From G965267425 sp965267425 (GTDB lineage: Bacteria > Bacteroidota > Bacteroidia > Flavobacteriales_E > Vicingaceae), in NCBI GenBank assembly GCA_965267425.1, contig OZ253959.1:124001-188000 (forward strand): a stretch of DNA of 64,000 nucleotides, given 5' to 3'. The notes under the pieces are model-generated. The model did no database searches. It was not told the DNA's origin and worked only from the letters and a program-made list of their open reading frames with translations. The translations under genes were made by a program, and so were the position numbers. Shown piece by piece: positions 52,215-61,537 of this stretch; position 1 is the first letter of the stretch; every line of letters starts with the position of its first letter.

Positions 52215-53230
52215 CCTTCTTCGTTCAGGAGCTTGTACAATTCGTCCAGATTTGGCGCGAGAATAATTTCTGTTCGTCTGTTTTTTTGACGCGCTTCTTT
52301 TGAATTGGCCTTGTCTAGCGGTAAGAATTCACTGCGTCCTGCAGCGGTCAATCTCTTCGGATCAACTTTGCTATTTGATGTAATGATCTTCACTACCGAA
52401 GTTGCCCTCATGACACTCAAATCCCAATTGTCTTTGAGCTGGCCACTTCCTTTGTAAGGCACATTATCAGTGTGCCCTTCCACTAAAATTTGAATGTCCT
52501 CATTTTGCTCCAACACCGAACCTAGCTTTTTAAGCACTTCTGTTCCTTTTGGGTTCACCGTTGAACTTCCAGAGGCAAATAGCAAACTTTCATCTAATGA
52601 AACATAAACTTTTCCATTTCTTTGTTCGATGCTGAGACCATTATCTTCAAACCCAAGCAAAGCTTTCTGAAGTGTGGTTTTCAAAGCATTTACAGCCGAG
52701 TCTTTGCGCGCCATCATACTTTCCAATTCGGCTACGCGTGCTTCTCTTTTGGCCAATTCGGCATTCAATTGTTCCAATTTGGCAGAACGCTGACCCAACT
52801 CAAGTTCGAGTGTTTTTAACGCATCTTCTTTTTGAATTAACTCCTCCTGTGACGTTTGTAATTCTTCGATAAGACGTTTGGTTTCTTCAGCGTTTTGGGC
52901 CAATTCAGAGTTCTTATTTTCCAAAATCAAATCGTATGATTCTTTCAATTTGTTGTAATTGTGTCTCAATTCACGATTGAGTTTTCCCATTGAAGTCGTG
53001 TCTTTTTCAAGTGTTTTTATTTGACCCTGCAACTTTTGATTTTCATTTTTTGATTGACTGATGGCTTCTTCCAACGATCGCACTTTCGCTTTGAGATCGT
53101 CATTTTCTGTTTTCAGCTTTTGATAACTCGCGTTTAACTCTTCAAATTTTTTGGCCGGCACACAAGACGTAAATTGTGCCATGACGAATGCCAAAAAGAT
53201 TCCTATTGCAATTGTTCTGGATGACCTCAT
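52211..53230 (-). CDS. OmpA family lipoprotein with long coiled coil
   Basis: 339 aa. Lipobox MAQFTSC near residue 23, then a coiled coil of ~170 residues (LKTENDDLKAKVRSLEEAI, LKESYDLILENKNSEL, REARVAELESMM-like runs), and an OmpA-like peptidoglycan-binding domain (~210-335) with ILVEGHTDNVPYKG, the D and R of NWDLSVMRATSVV, and RLTAAGRSEF. It tethers the outer membrane to the cell wall. Its stop overlaps paaY by 4 nt on the opposite strand. Confidence 0.9.
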   Translation of the reverse strand: MRSSRTIAIGIFLAFVMAQFTSCVPAKKFEELNASYQKLKTENDDLKAKVRSLEEAISQSKNENQKLQGQIKTLEKDTTSMGKLNRELRHNYNKLKESYDLILENKNSELAQNAEETKRLIEELQTSQEELIQKEDALKTLELELGQRSAKLEQLNAELAKREARVAELESMMARKDSAVNALKTTLQKALLGFEDNGLSIEQRNGKVYVSLDESLLFASGSSTVNPKGTEVLKKLGSVLEQNEDIQILVEGHTDNVPYKGSGQLKDNWDLSVMRATSVVKIITSNSKVDPKRLTAAGRSEFLPLDKANSKEARQKNRRTEIILAPNLDELYKLLNEEG

Positions 53231-53318
53231 GAATGAAAATTATACACAATAGTAAGAGAAAGGGGCATCGATTTGGTGCCGCTAAAAGGAATTTATAAAC
53301 AGCAGGGTATGGAAAAGA

Positions 53319-54086
53319 TCAAAGGTCCAATTGGGTTAAAACTGGACAGTGATCGGACATTTTCACATCGGAAAGATGAACGGCACGTGTCAATTTTTCA
53401 GCCAGAGCATTGCTGTAAAATTGATAGTCAATTCTCCATCCTATATTCCGCTCTCTGGCTCGGGCCATATAGCTCCACCATGTATAATGTTGGGGGTCTT
53501 GATTAAATTGTCTGAATGCATCTACAAACCCTGTATTTATCAAGTCATCCATCCACACTCTCTCAGGTTCTGTAAATCCAGGGACTCCTTTCAAACGTAC
53601 CGGATTGTGTATGTCTTTGGCCTGATGGCAAATATTAAAATCCCCGGCAATCACCAGGTTTGGATGCATTGTTTTTATGTGAAGAAGATAGTTTTTATAA
53701 GCGTCTAGCCATTCCATTTTAAACGCTTGCCTAGCGGGACTGCTAGCACCTGAGGGCATATATACGGAGCAGACAGCAAACTGATCAAAGGAAACCAAAA
53801 GATTTCGACCTTCAATATCAAATTTTTCAACCCCTATTCCGTGTGAAATTTCATTGGGTTTTTCTTTACTTAAAACGGCAACACCACTATATCCCTTTTT
53901 TTCAGCACTAGAGATTTCAAGATGATATCCTTTGGACTCGAACAGATCAAAATCCAATTGATCTTTTTCGGCCTTAATTTCCTGGAGCATGATCACGTCA
54001 GGATTCACTTTTTCAAGCCACACCAGGAAATCTTTTTTTAACACTGACCGCAGGCCATTGACATTAAAACTTAGCAGTGTTTTCAT
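53319..54086 (-). CDS. xth: exodeoxyribonuclease III
   Basis: 255 aa EEP-fold nuclease: SFNVNGLRSVLKKDF, the metal-binding Glu in VIMLQEIKAEKDQLD, VAVLSKEKP, IAGDFNICHQAKDI, and the catalytic end DYQFYSNAL...SDHCPVLTQL. Acts as AP endonuclease and 3'-5' exonuclease in base-excision repair. Third gene of an apparent operon after a U32 protein and a ferredoxin (9-nt gap). Confidence 0.93.
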   Translation of the reverse strand: MKTLLSFNVNGLRSVLKKDFLVWLEKVNPDVIMLQEIKAEKDQLDFDLFESKGYHLEISSAEKKGYSGVAVLSKEKPNEISHGIGVEKFDIEGRNLLVSFDQFAVCSVYMPSGASSPARQAFKMEWLDAYKNYLLHIKTMHPNLVIAGDFNICHQAKDIHNPVRLKGVPGFTEPERVWMDDLINTGFVDAFRQFNQDPQHYTWWSYMARARERNIGWRIDYQFYSNALAEKLTRAVHLSDVKMSDHCPVLTQLDL

Positions 54087-54095
54087 TTCAACACT

Positions 54096-54323
54096 TCAGG
54101 TTTTGCTCACTTTGATGATATTGACCGGGCAAGCTTCCGCGGCTCTGACATTCTCTTCATACTCTTCATCACCAGTTCGAACGGTATGAAATCCACGCCT
54201 ATCTTTTGCGCCAATCAATGTGCACTTCCCATCTTTTTTGGACATTCTCCATCGTTCAGGAGCCAGTTCCACACAATAATTGCAGCCAATGCATTTATCT
54301 CTTTGCTGAGTGATGATAACCAT
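54096..54323 (-). CDS. [4Fe-4S] ferredoxin
   Basis: 75 aa. A single-cluster ferredoxin with CIGCNYCVELAP (Cys 11, 14, 17) and the fourth ligand in EACPVNIIKV; an extra Cys lies mid-protein. Its ATG overlaps the stop of the U32 gene (TGATG), so translation is coupled and it probably supplies electrons to, or assembles with, that protein. Confidence 0.9.
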   Translation of the reverse strand: MVIITQQRDKCIGCNYCVELAPERWRMSKKDGKCTLIGAKDRRGFHTVRTGDEEYEENVRAAEACPVNIIKVSKT

Positions 54324-55570
54324 CAGGCAGAAACAACTTTGTAAAGTTTGTCAGATGGCCGGATGAGATCTTTAAGAGGAATGGTGCAGTTGTCGCCGCG
54401 TTTCGCTTCTTTGACAAACTCATCATTCACCATGAGTTCTTTAATTTCTGATTCAACAACTCCAGTAGTAGGTCCGGTAATTAATATTTTGTCACCTACT
54501 TTAACACTATGTGATTCAATAGCAAACTCACCAATTGCTGCCTTCGGAAAATAATGAACACCTTTCCCGATGAATACTTTTTTCTGAGTTGCTTTTGAAC
54601 CATATCCCTTGCTCCACTCTCCTAATTTTTGACCGAGGTAATATCCACTCCAGAACCCCCTATTGTAAACCTTTTCTAATCGAGACATCCAATCATTTAC
54701 TTTGTCCGCAGTGTAAGTTCCTTCTTTAAGGGAATCAATGGCTTCACGGTAACATTTAATAACGGTATATACATATTCCGGAGCTCTACCACGCCCTTCA
54801 ATTTTCAACACGGAAATGCCTGTTTGGTAAACTTCATCCAAAAAATCTATGGTACATAAATCCTTGGGTGACATGATGTATTCATTGTCAATTTCCAATT
54901 CAGTTCCATCTTCCTTGTCAATGACGGTATACGTTCTTCGGCAATTTTGAATACATGCACCACGGTTGGCTGAAGAATTATGTGAATGCAAACTCAAATA
55001 ACACTTACCTGAAACCGCCATGCACAATGCACCATGACCAAAGATTTCTACTTGAACCAAATTTCCGGAAGGACCGGTAATGTTTTCTTTTTTAATTCCA
55101 TCAACAATGGCCTTGCTTTGGCGGAGAGAAAGTTCTCTAGACAATACCATCACATCCGAAAAATGAGCGTAAAATTTAACCGTTTCTAAATTGGTCACGT
55201 TCAGTTGGGTAGAAATATGAACTTCCATTCCAACGGAATTGGCATAGTTCAATACGGCTTGATCTGAAGCAATGATGGCTGTAATACCCGCTTCTTTAGC
55301 ACGATTAGTAACCGTTTTAATGATGGATAAATCGTGATCGTAAATAATGGTGTTGAGCGTAAGGTATGTTCTCACACCTGCCTCATTACATCGTTGGGCA
55401 ATTTCCTCCAAATCGTCAAGCGTAAAGTTCATGGTTGCACGCGCACGCATATTCAGCTGATCTACACCAAAATAGATGGAGTCTGCGCCACTTTGAATAG
55501 CGGCTTGCATTGCTTCAAAAGAACCTGCCGGAGCCATTAATTCCATAATACCTGTCTCATTTTCAGGCAA
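54323..55570 (-). CDS. U32 family protein (TrhP/RlhA-like RNA hydroxylation)
   Basis: 415 aa. U32 signature EIFGHGALCMAVSGKCYLS with conserved Cys, then RGACIQNCRRTY; N-terminal LMAPAGSFEAMQAAIQSGADSIYFG and KIEGRGRAPEYVY. Proteins of this size are TrhP-type factors needed for 5-hydroxyuridine in tRNA or RlhA for hydroxycytidine in 23S rRNA, using prephenate. The older peptidase label is doubtful for this subgroup. Operon with a ferredoxin and xth. Confidence 0.85.
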   Translation of the reverse strand: MPENETGIMELMAPAGSFEAMQAAIQSGADSIYFGVDQLNMRARATMNFTLDDLEEIAQRCNEAGVRTYLTLNTIIYDHDLSIIKTVTNRAKEAGITAIIASDQAVLNYANSVGMEVHISTQLNVTNLETVKFYAHFSDVMVLSRELSLRQSKAIVDGIKKENITGPSGNLVQVEIFGHGALCMAVSGKCYLSLHSHNSSANRGACIQNCRRTYTVIDKEDGTELEIDNEYIMSPKDLCTIDFLDEVYQTGISVLKIEGRGRAPEYVYTVIKCYREAIDSLKEGTYTADKVNDWMSRLEKVYNRGFWSGYYLGQKLGEWSKGYGSKATQKKVFIGKGVHYFPKAAIGEFAIESHSVKVGDKILITGPTTGVVESEIKELMVNDEFVKEAKRGDNCTIPLKDLIRPSDKLYKVVSA

Positions 55571-55640
55571 AAATAGCCAATCACATACGATAAATGTCTA
55601 TTTTATGAGAATAATCATGTATCCAGTAAACGAATGTTGT

Positions 55641-55667
55641 TAATTTTGGGATGGCAAAAAACTGCCA
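55641..55667 (+). promoter_or_regulatory. promoter of the aromatic catabolic operon with leader hairpin
   Basis: TAATTTTG (55641-55648) is a perfect -7 box 43 nt before the hmgA start. Just after it is TGGCA-N6-TGCCA (55652-55667), a small inverted repeat at the expected transcription start that may be an operator or a leader hairpin. No well-placed -33 TTG. Confidence 0.4.
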
Positions 55668-55691
55668 CGTAAGCAGCAGAAAGAAAAATTT

Positions 55692-56852
55692 ATGGCTAGA
55701 TATCACTCGCTGGGAAAAATTCCCAAAAAACGTCATACTACATTCCGAAAAGAAGATGGATCGCTGTATGCCGAAGAATTGTTTGGAACTGTTGGGTTTG
55801 TTGGAATGTCATCATTGGTGTATCATTTGAATCCACCAACAATGGTTATGGAAAAAGAAGAACCTTATTCTGTCCTTCCAGAAATTGCCATTGAAAAGAA
55901 TCTTCAGGCTATGAGTTTCAAAGGGTTTGATGTGAAACCTGAAGATGACTATTTGAAAAGCCGTAAACATCTATTGGTAAACAACGATTTGCACGTGGGA
56001 GTCGCTGCGCCAAAACAGTTTTCCTCAGATTATTTTTACAAAAATGCAGATGCCGATGAGATGTTGTTTGTTCATGTTGGCAAAGGGGTATTGAAAAGCA
56101 TGTACGGGAATGTGCCATTCTCTTATGGTGATTACTTGATCATTCCAAGAGGCACTATCTATCAAATAGACTTTGAAACGGAAGACAATCGACTTTTGGT
56201 GGTTGAATCTTTTAGTCCAATTGTCACCCCCAAACGCTATCGAAATAATTTTGGACAATTATTGGAACACTCGCCATTTTGTGAGCGGGATTTGAGATTG
56301 CCCATGGAGTTAGAAACCCATGATGAAAAAGGTGAATTCCGATTGCTTATTAAAAAGCAAGGAATGATTTATCCTTACATCTACAAGAATCATCCATTTG
56401 ATGTAGTAGGATGGGATGGGTTCAACTATCCATATGCGTTTTCAATTTTTGACTTTGAACCGATAACCGGAAGAATTCACCAACCACCTCCCGTGCATCA
56501 AACATTTGAAGGAAATAATTTTGTCATTTGTTCATTTGTGCCGAGATTATATGATTATCACCCGGAATCTATTCCAGCACCCTACCATCATAGCAATATC
56601 GATTCGGAAGAATTGTTGTACTATGTAGATGGTGAATTTATGAGTAGAAAAAATGTGGATAAAGGACAGCTGACATTACATCCCGGTGGAATTCCACATG
56701 GACCGCACCCTGGGACTATTGAAAAAAGTATTGGCCAGAAAGAAACTGCTGAACTTGCCGTTATGATTGATCCGTTTAGGCCATGGAAAGTGACCAAAGA
56801 TGCTTTGGCCATTCAGGATCATAATTATTATAAATCGTGGATTGAAGATTAA
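55692..56852 (+). CDS. hmgA: homogentisate 1,2-dioxygenase
   Basis: 386 aa, the shorter Bacteroidota form of the cupin enzyme. C-terminal iron site: His in PYHHSNID, Glu in DSEELLYYVDG and His in HPGGIPHGPHPG. Also YLIIPRGTIYQI and PPPVHQTFEGNNFVICSFVPR. It opens the homogentisate ring to maleylacetoacetate in tyrosine breakdown. First gene of the operon; the product of the next gene, hppD, is its substrate. Confidence 0.93.
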   Translation: MARYHSLGKIPKKRHTTFRKEDGSLYAEELFGTVGFVGMSSLVYHLNPPTMVMEKEEPYSVLPEIAIEKNLQAMSFKGFDVKPEDDYLKSRKHLLVNNDLHVGVAAPKQFSSDYFYKNADADEMLFVHVGKGVLKSMYGNVPFSYGDYLIIPRGTIYQIDFETEDNRLLVVESFSPIVTPKRYRNNFGQLLEHSPFCERDLRLPMELETHDEKGEFRLLIKKQGMIYPYIYKNHPFDVVGWDGFNYPYAFSIFDFEPITGRIHQPPPVHQTFEGNNFVICSFVPRLYDYHPESIPAPYHHSNIDSEELLYYVDGEFMSRKNVDKGQLTLHPGGIPHGPHPGTIEKSIGQKETAELAVMIDPFRPWKVTKDALAIQDHNYYKSWIED

Positions 56853-56862
56853 ATAGAAGAAC

Positions 56863-57999
56863 ATGAAAACAACAGAACAACCAGCTCCTGAAAAAATATT
56901 CCAAGAAGCAGAAGATTTTCTTCCGTTGTTGGGTACGGATTATGTAGAATTATATGTGGGAAATGCAAAGCAGGCAGCTCATTATTACAAGACGGCTTTT
57001 GGTTTCCAATCTCTTGCATATGCAGGACTAGAAACAGGATTAAAAGACAGGGCTTCATATGTGCTTGTTCAGGATAAAATTCGATTGGTACTGACTACTC
57101 CGTTACAAGCAGATAATGAAATGTCTGAACACATCAACAAACATGGTGATGGTGTCAAAATTATTGCTTTGTGGGTTGATGATGCCACAAAGGCATTTGA
57201 GGAAACCACCAAAAGAGGAGGGAAACCTTATTTGGAACCAACGGTTGAGGAAGATGAGAACGGTAGAGTGGTTCGTTCGGGCATCTATACCTATGGAGAA
57301 ACCGTTCATATGTTTGTTGAACGCAAAGATTACAATGGTGTATTTCTACCAGGATATCAAAAATGGGAATCTGAGTACAACCCTGAGTCTGTTGGATTGA
57401 AATACATTGATCACATGGTAGGAAATGTAGGTTGGGGAGAAATGAATACCTGGGCCGAATACTACAATAAAGTAATGGGGTTTGCCAATCTAATTACGTT
57501 TGATGACAAGGATATTTCCACGCAGTATACTGCTTTGATGAGTAAAGTAATGACTAACGGAAACGGAAGAGTCAAATTTCCCATCAATGAACCAGCTGAA
57601 GGATTAAAGAAATCTCAGATTGAAGAGTACTTGGATTTTTATGGTGGATCGGGTTGTCAGCACATTGCGGTAGCTACAGATAACATCATTCATACCATCA
57701 CTGAAATGCGCAAACGAGGCGTAGAATTCCTGTACGTTCCGGGTGAGTATTATGATACTGTCTCTGATCGAGTGGGTTCGATAGATGAAGATTTAATGCG
57801 ACTTAAGAATTTAGGTATTATGGTGGATAGAGACGATGAAGGGTATTTATTACAGATTTTTACCAGACCTGTAGAAGACAGACCTACCTTGTTTTTTGAA
57901 ATCATTCAACGTAAAGGAGCTCAGTCTTTTGGAAAGGGAAATTTCAAAGCCCTGTTTGAATCCATTGAAGAAGAACAAAGAAAAAGAGGAACACTTTAA
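56863..57999 (+). CDS. hppD: 4-hydroxyphenylpyruvate dioxygenase
   Basis: 378 aa with two VOC domains. Iron ligands are visible: His in YIDHMVGNV, His in GCQHIAVATDNI and Glu in LFFEIIQRKGAQSFGKGNFKALFESIE-type end. It converts 4-hydroxyphenylpyruvate to homogentisate. Ten nt after hmgA, 11 nt before kmo. Confidence 0.95.
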   Translation: MKTTEQPAPEKIFQEAEDFLPLLGTDYVELYVGNAKQAAHYYKTAFGFQSLAYAGLETGLKDRASYVLVQDKIRLVLTTPLQADNEMSEHINKHGDGVKIIALWVDDATKAFEETTKRGGKPYLEPTVEEDENGRVVRSGIYTYGETVHMFVERKDYNGVFLPGYQKWESEYNPESVGLKYIDHMVGNVGWGEMNTWAEYYNKVMGFANLITFDDKDISTQYTALMSKVMTNGNGRVKFPINEPAEGLKKSQIEEYLDFYGGSGCQHIAVATDNIIHTITEMRKRGVEFLYVPGEYYDTVSDRVGSIDEDLMRLKNLGIMVDRDDEGYLLQIFTRPVEDRPTLFFEIIQRKGAQSFGKGNFKALFESIEEEQRKRGTL

Positions 58000-58010
58000 T
58001 AGTTAGTATT

Positions 58011-59354
58011 TTGAAGGACATTAATATTGTTGGAGGAGGATTGGTTGGCTCTTTGTTGGCTGCTTACATGAGCAACAAAGGCCACAAAGTGCAAGTATTC
58101 GAACGAAGACCGGATATGCGCAAACAAACCATTTCTGCTGGCAGGTCCATTAACATGGCTTGCTCCACCAGGGGATGGAAAGCTCTGGATAAAGTGGGTG
58201 TGGGTGATTTAGTAAGGAAGGAAGCAATTGCCATGAAAGGCAGAATGATGCACGATGTTGAAGGGAATTTGACTTTCCAACCCTATGGAAAAGAAGACGA
58301 AGCTATTTACTCCATTTCAAGGGGAGGGTTGAATCAAATTCTGATGTCATTTGCTGAATCCAAAGGGGCAACATTTTCGTTCAATCATCAATGCACTGGT
58401 GTAGACTTGCCTTCTGGTGCAGCTACCTTTTATGATACGGAACAAAAGAAGAACGTTGAGGCCAACGGTGATGTGCTGTTCGGTACAGATGGGGCGTTTT
58501 CTCAAGTGAGAAACGTGATGCAAAAACTGGACAGGTTCAATTATTCGCAATCATATATCACACATTCATACAAAGAGCTTTTAATTCCTGCAGGACAGAA
58601 TGGAAATTTTCTAATGGAGAAAAATGCATTGCACATTTGGCCGAGAGGTCAATTTATGCTCATTGCATTGCCCAACCCAGACGGAAGTTTCACATGCACG
58701 TTGTTTTTGCCACAAGAAGGAGAAAATTCTTTTGATGAACTTACTACTGATGATGCCGTCATTCGGTTTTTTGAAAAAGAATTTCCCGACGCAATGGAAT
58801 TGATGCCTAATTTGACAGAAGTATTTTTTAGCAATCCTACCTCTTCTTTAGCCATCATTCGTTGTTTTCCCTGGTCGTATCATGACAAAGTTTGTTTGTT
58901 AGGAGATGCTTCACATGCTATTGTACCGTTTTATGGGCAAGGCATGATTTCAGGATTTGAAGATTGTGATGTTTTGGATGATATCATCAATCAAAATGGT
59001 GATGATTGGAATCATGTTTTCAAACAATTTGAAAAGGCCAGAAAACCAAATGCAGATGCCATTGCTGATTTAGCAATGCGTAACTTTGTTGAAATGAGAG
59101 ACTTGGTTGGGGACGCAACATTTTTGTTGAGGAAGAAGTTGGAAAAAAGAATTCATGAATTGCATCCCGGAAAATTTTTACCCTTGTACTCTATGGTTAC
59201 ATTTAGCCACATTCCTTACGCAGAAGCTAAGTCGAGAGGGGAACAACAAGACGTGATGCTGGATGAAATTATGAATGCAGTTCCAGATTTGGAGAACAAA
59301 CTGGATTCAGAAGAGGTGGCGGGAATCATTGAAGAAAAGTTAAAATTGCTGTAA
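58011..59354 (+). CDS. kmo: kynurenine 3-monooxygenase
   Basis: 447 aa flavoprotein. FAD-binding INIVGGGLVGSLLAAY, the second FAD motif GDASHAIVPFYGQGMISGFEDC and the KMO-specific AGRSINMACSTRGWKAL are present; a hydrophobic C-terminus follows. It hydroxylates kynurenine to 3-hydroxykynurenine. Starts at TTG, with no near ATG. Its partner kynA starts directly after the stop; kynureninase and hydroxyanthranilate dioxygenase are not in the window. Confidence 0.93.
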   Translation: MKDINIVGGGLVGSLLAAYMSNKGHKVQVFERRPDMRKQTISAGRSINMACSTRGWKALDKVGVGDLVRKEAIAMKGRMMHDVEGNLTFQPYGKEDEAIYSISRGGLNQILMSFAESKGATFSFNHQCTGVDLPSGAATFYDTEQKKNVEANGDVLFGTDGAFSQVRNVMQKLDRFNYSQSYITHSYKELLIPAGQNGNFLMEKNALHIWPRGQFMLIALPNPDGSFTCTLFLPQEGENSFDELTTDDAVIRFFEKEFPDAMELMPNLTEVFFSNPTSSLAIIRCFPWSYHDKVCLLGDASHAIVPFYGQGMISGFEDCDVLDDIINQNGDDWNHVFKQFEKARKPNADAIADLAMRNFVEMRDLVGDATFLLRKKLEKRIHELHPGKFLPLYSMVTFSHIPYAEAKSRGEQQDVMLDEIMNAVPDLENKLDSEEVAGIIEEKLKLL

Positions 59355-60281
59355 ATGGGAGACCATTCTAAAATAGAACAACTTGTAGATGAGATTAAGG
59401 ATAAATATGCCGAATTAGGTCAAGATCCCGGCGTATTTCTTGAAGGGTTAAAACATAGCAAGTTGATCACCTATTGGGATTACTGCGAGGTGGATACCTT
59501 ATTGAGTCTGCAAAAACCCAGAACTGTTTTTCCTGATGAAAACATATTCATCATGTACCATCAGGTAACGGAATTGTATTTCAAAATGATTCTCAGCGAA
59601 ATCAAACAGATTAGCCATCACGAGAATCTAACGGTGGAATTTTTTACACAACGTGTTAAACGCATCAACCGCTATTTTGGAATTTTATGTCAGTCCTTTG
59701 ATGTGATGAGAGATGGAATGGAAGTTGACCAATACCTTAAATTCAGGCATACGTTGACTCCGGCAAGTGGTTTTCAAAGTGCGCAATATCGAATGATTGA
59801 AATTTGTTGTACAGATTTAATTCAATTGATAGATAAACGCTTTCGCGATGATGTTTCTCCAAATGATTCAGCAGACGCATTGTTCCAGAAAATCTATTGG
59901 CAAGCAGGAGGAAAGAATCACGATACAGGTGAAAAAACATTGACGCTTCAAATGTTCGAAGAAAAATACCTCGAACAATTTGAGCATATTTACAAAGAGT
60001 ACAAAGACAAAAACCTTTGGCAATGTTACATGAAGTTGTCTCAGCAAGATCAGCAAAATGAAGCATTGATTAAGGCGTTAAAAGAATTGGACAAAAAAGT
60101 GAATGTGGCCTGGCCTATGGTTCATTACAAAACGGCAGCAAACTATTTGGATGCTGGGAATGAAACCATTCCGGCAACAGGCGGCAGTAGCTGGAAAACC
60201 TATTTGCACCCCAAACATCAAAGGCGTATCTTCTTCCCGAAATTGTGGAAGCAAGATGAGTTGGAGAGCTGGGGAAAATAA
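59355..60281 (+). CDS. kynA: tryptophan 2,3-dioxygenase
   Basis: 308 aa, haem enzyme of the TDO family: LITYWDYCEVDTLLSLQKP, DENIFIMYHQVTELYFKMI, SFDVMRDGMEVDQYLKFRHTL, VHYKTAANYL and the closing GGSSWKTYL. It opens the indole ring of tryptophan to N-formylkynurenine, feeding kmo. The ATG follows the kmo stop with no gap. A formamidase gene is not nearby. Confidence 0.92.
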   Translation: MGDHSKIEQLVDEIKDKYAELGQDPGVFLEGLKHSKLITYWDYCEVDTLLSLQKPRTVFPDENIFIMYHQVTELYFKMILSEIKQISHHENLTVEFFTQRVKRINRYFGILCQSFDVMRDGMEVDQYLKFRHTLTPASGFQSAQYRMIEICCTDLIQLIDKRFRDDVSPNDSADALFQKIYWQAGGKNHDTGEKTLTLQMFEEKYLEQFEHIYKEYKDKNLWQCYMKLSQQDQQNEALIKALKELDKKVNVAWPMVHYKTAANYLDAGNETIPATGGSSWKTYLHPKHQRRIFFPKLWKQDELESWGK

Positions 60282-60291
60282 ATTTGAAAGT

Positions 60292-61227
60292 ATGGAAGAC
60301 CAACTAAAACTAGAAGAATTTCAGCAACGTATTGATGCTGAAGAAAAAATTGAACCAAGAGATTGGATGCCTGAAGACTATCGTAAGCATCTTATCAGAC
60401 AAATCTCTCAACATGCTCATTCAGAAGTTATTGGAATGCAGCCTGAAGGCAATTGGTTGACGAGGGCCCCTTCATTAAGAGCGAAAAAAGTGCTTTTGGC
60501 CAAAATTCAGGATGAAGCCGGACATGGCTTGTACCTGTATGGAGCGGCGGAGACATTGGGCATTACATTCGACGAAATGTTGCAGCAATTACATGCCAGC
60601 CGAGCAAAATATTCGAGCATCTTTAACTACCCCACGTTGACATGGGCAGATATGGGTGCTGTAGGATGGCTGGTAGACGGAGCTGCGATCGTAAATCAGG
60701 TATCATTGCAACGGACTTCGTATGGTCCATATTCCAGAGCTATGATTCGTATTTGTAAAGAAGAGAGCTTTCATCAACGACAAGGATTTGAAATCATTGC
60801 TCACATGGCTCAAGGAACAGCTGAACAAAAACAAATGGCTCAGGATGCCTTGAATCGTTTTTGGTGGCCGTCCTTAATGATGTTCGGACCGAGTGATAAG
60901 GATTCACCGAACTCAGAAAGAGCCTTGAGATGGAAAATTAAGCGCGAAACAAATGATGAATTACGACAAAAGTTCATTGACAAAACGGTTCCTCAAGCTG
61001 AACTTATTGGCTTGACTATTCCAGACCCAGACTTGAAATTGATGGATGATGGGCATTATGTTCATGGAGAACCTGACTGGAGTGAATTTTACAATGTCAT
61101 TAGCGGTAAAGGGCCATGTAACCGTCAACGATTGGCGCATCACAAAGGAGCGCATGACAACGGCGCCTGGGTAAGAGAAGCTGCAACAGCTTACGCTAGA
61201 AAACAACAAAAGGAAAAAGCTGCATAA
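60292..61227 (+). CDS. paaA: phenylacetyl-CoA epoxidase subunit PaaA
   Basis: 311 aa from the ATG at 60292; a longer frame running back to 60103 overlaps kynA and lacks the family start. Diiron ferritin-like subunit with QDEAGHGLYLYGAAE and KEESFHQRQGFEI, plus RDWMPEDYRKHLIRQISQHAHSE. It epoxidises the ring of phenylacetyl-CoA. Forms a complex with PaaB and PaaC, encoded next. A TAAATTTG -7-like box over the kynA stop could give an internal promoter. Confidence 0.96.
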   Translation: MEDQLKLEEFQQRIDAEEKIEPRDWMPEDYRKHLIRQISQHAHSEVIGMQPEGNWLTRAPSLRAKKVLLAKIQDEAGHGLYLYGAAETLGITFDEMLQQLHASRAKYSSIFNYPTLTWADMGAVGWLVDGAAIVNQVSLQRTSYGPYSRAMIRICKEESFHQRQGFEIIAHMAQGTAEQKQMAQDALNRFWWPSLMMFGPSDKDSPNSERALRWKIKRETNDELRQKFIDKTVPQAELIGLTIPDPDLKLMDDGHYVHGEPDWSEFYNVISGKGPCNRQRLAHHKGAHDNGAWVREAATAYARKQQKEKAA

Positions 61228-61236
61228 CTATTATTT

Positions 61237-61536
61237 ATGAGTAACGACAATTCAGAATCACAAGGAAAACTGTGGGAAGTTTTCATTCAAAGTAAAAACA
61301 ACCTTCCTTACAAACATGCTGGAAGTGTTCATGCCTATGACAAAGAAATGGCATTGCAAAACGCCAGGGATTTATTTACACGTAGGTTGGAAGGAAGAGC
61401 CATTTGGGTAGTTCCTGCAGAAGCCATTGTATCTTCAAATCCTCAGGATGAAGATGCTTTTTTTGACCCTGCAGATGACAAAATCTACAGACATCCTACC
61501 TTCTATGAATTGCCAGAAGGGATAAAACACATGTAG
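61237..61536 (+). CDS. paaB: phenylacetyl-CoA epoxidase subunit PaaB
   Basis: 99 aa: KLWEVFIQSKNNLPYKHAGSVHA, MALQNARDLFTRRLEGRAIWVV and FYDPADDKIYRHPTFYELPE-like end. A small structural subunit bridging PaaAC dimers. Nine nt after paaA and 1 nt before paaC. Confidence 0.95.
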   Translation: MSNDNSESQGKLWEVFIQSKNNLPYKHAGSVHAYDKEMALQNARDLFTRRLEGRAIWVVPAEAIVSSNPQDEDAFFDPADDKIYRHPTFYELPEGIKHM

Positions 61537-61537
61537 G

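Noticed and set aside
60103..60291. N-terminal extension of paaA into kynA
   Set aside because: The extension lies in another frame over the conserved kynA C-terminus; PaaA relatives start near the ATG at 60292.
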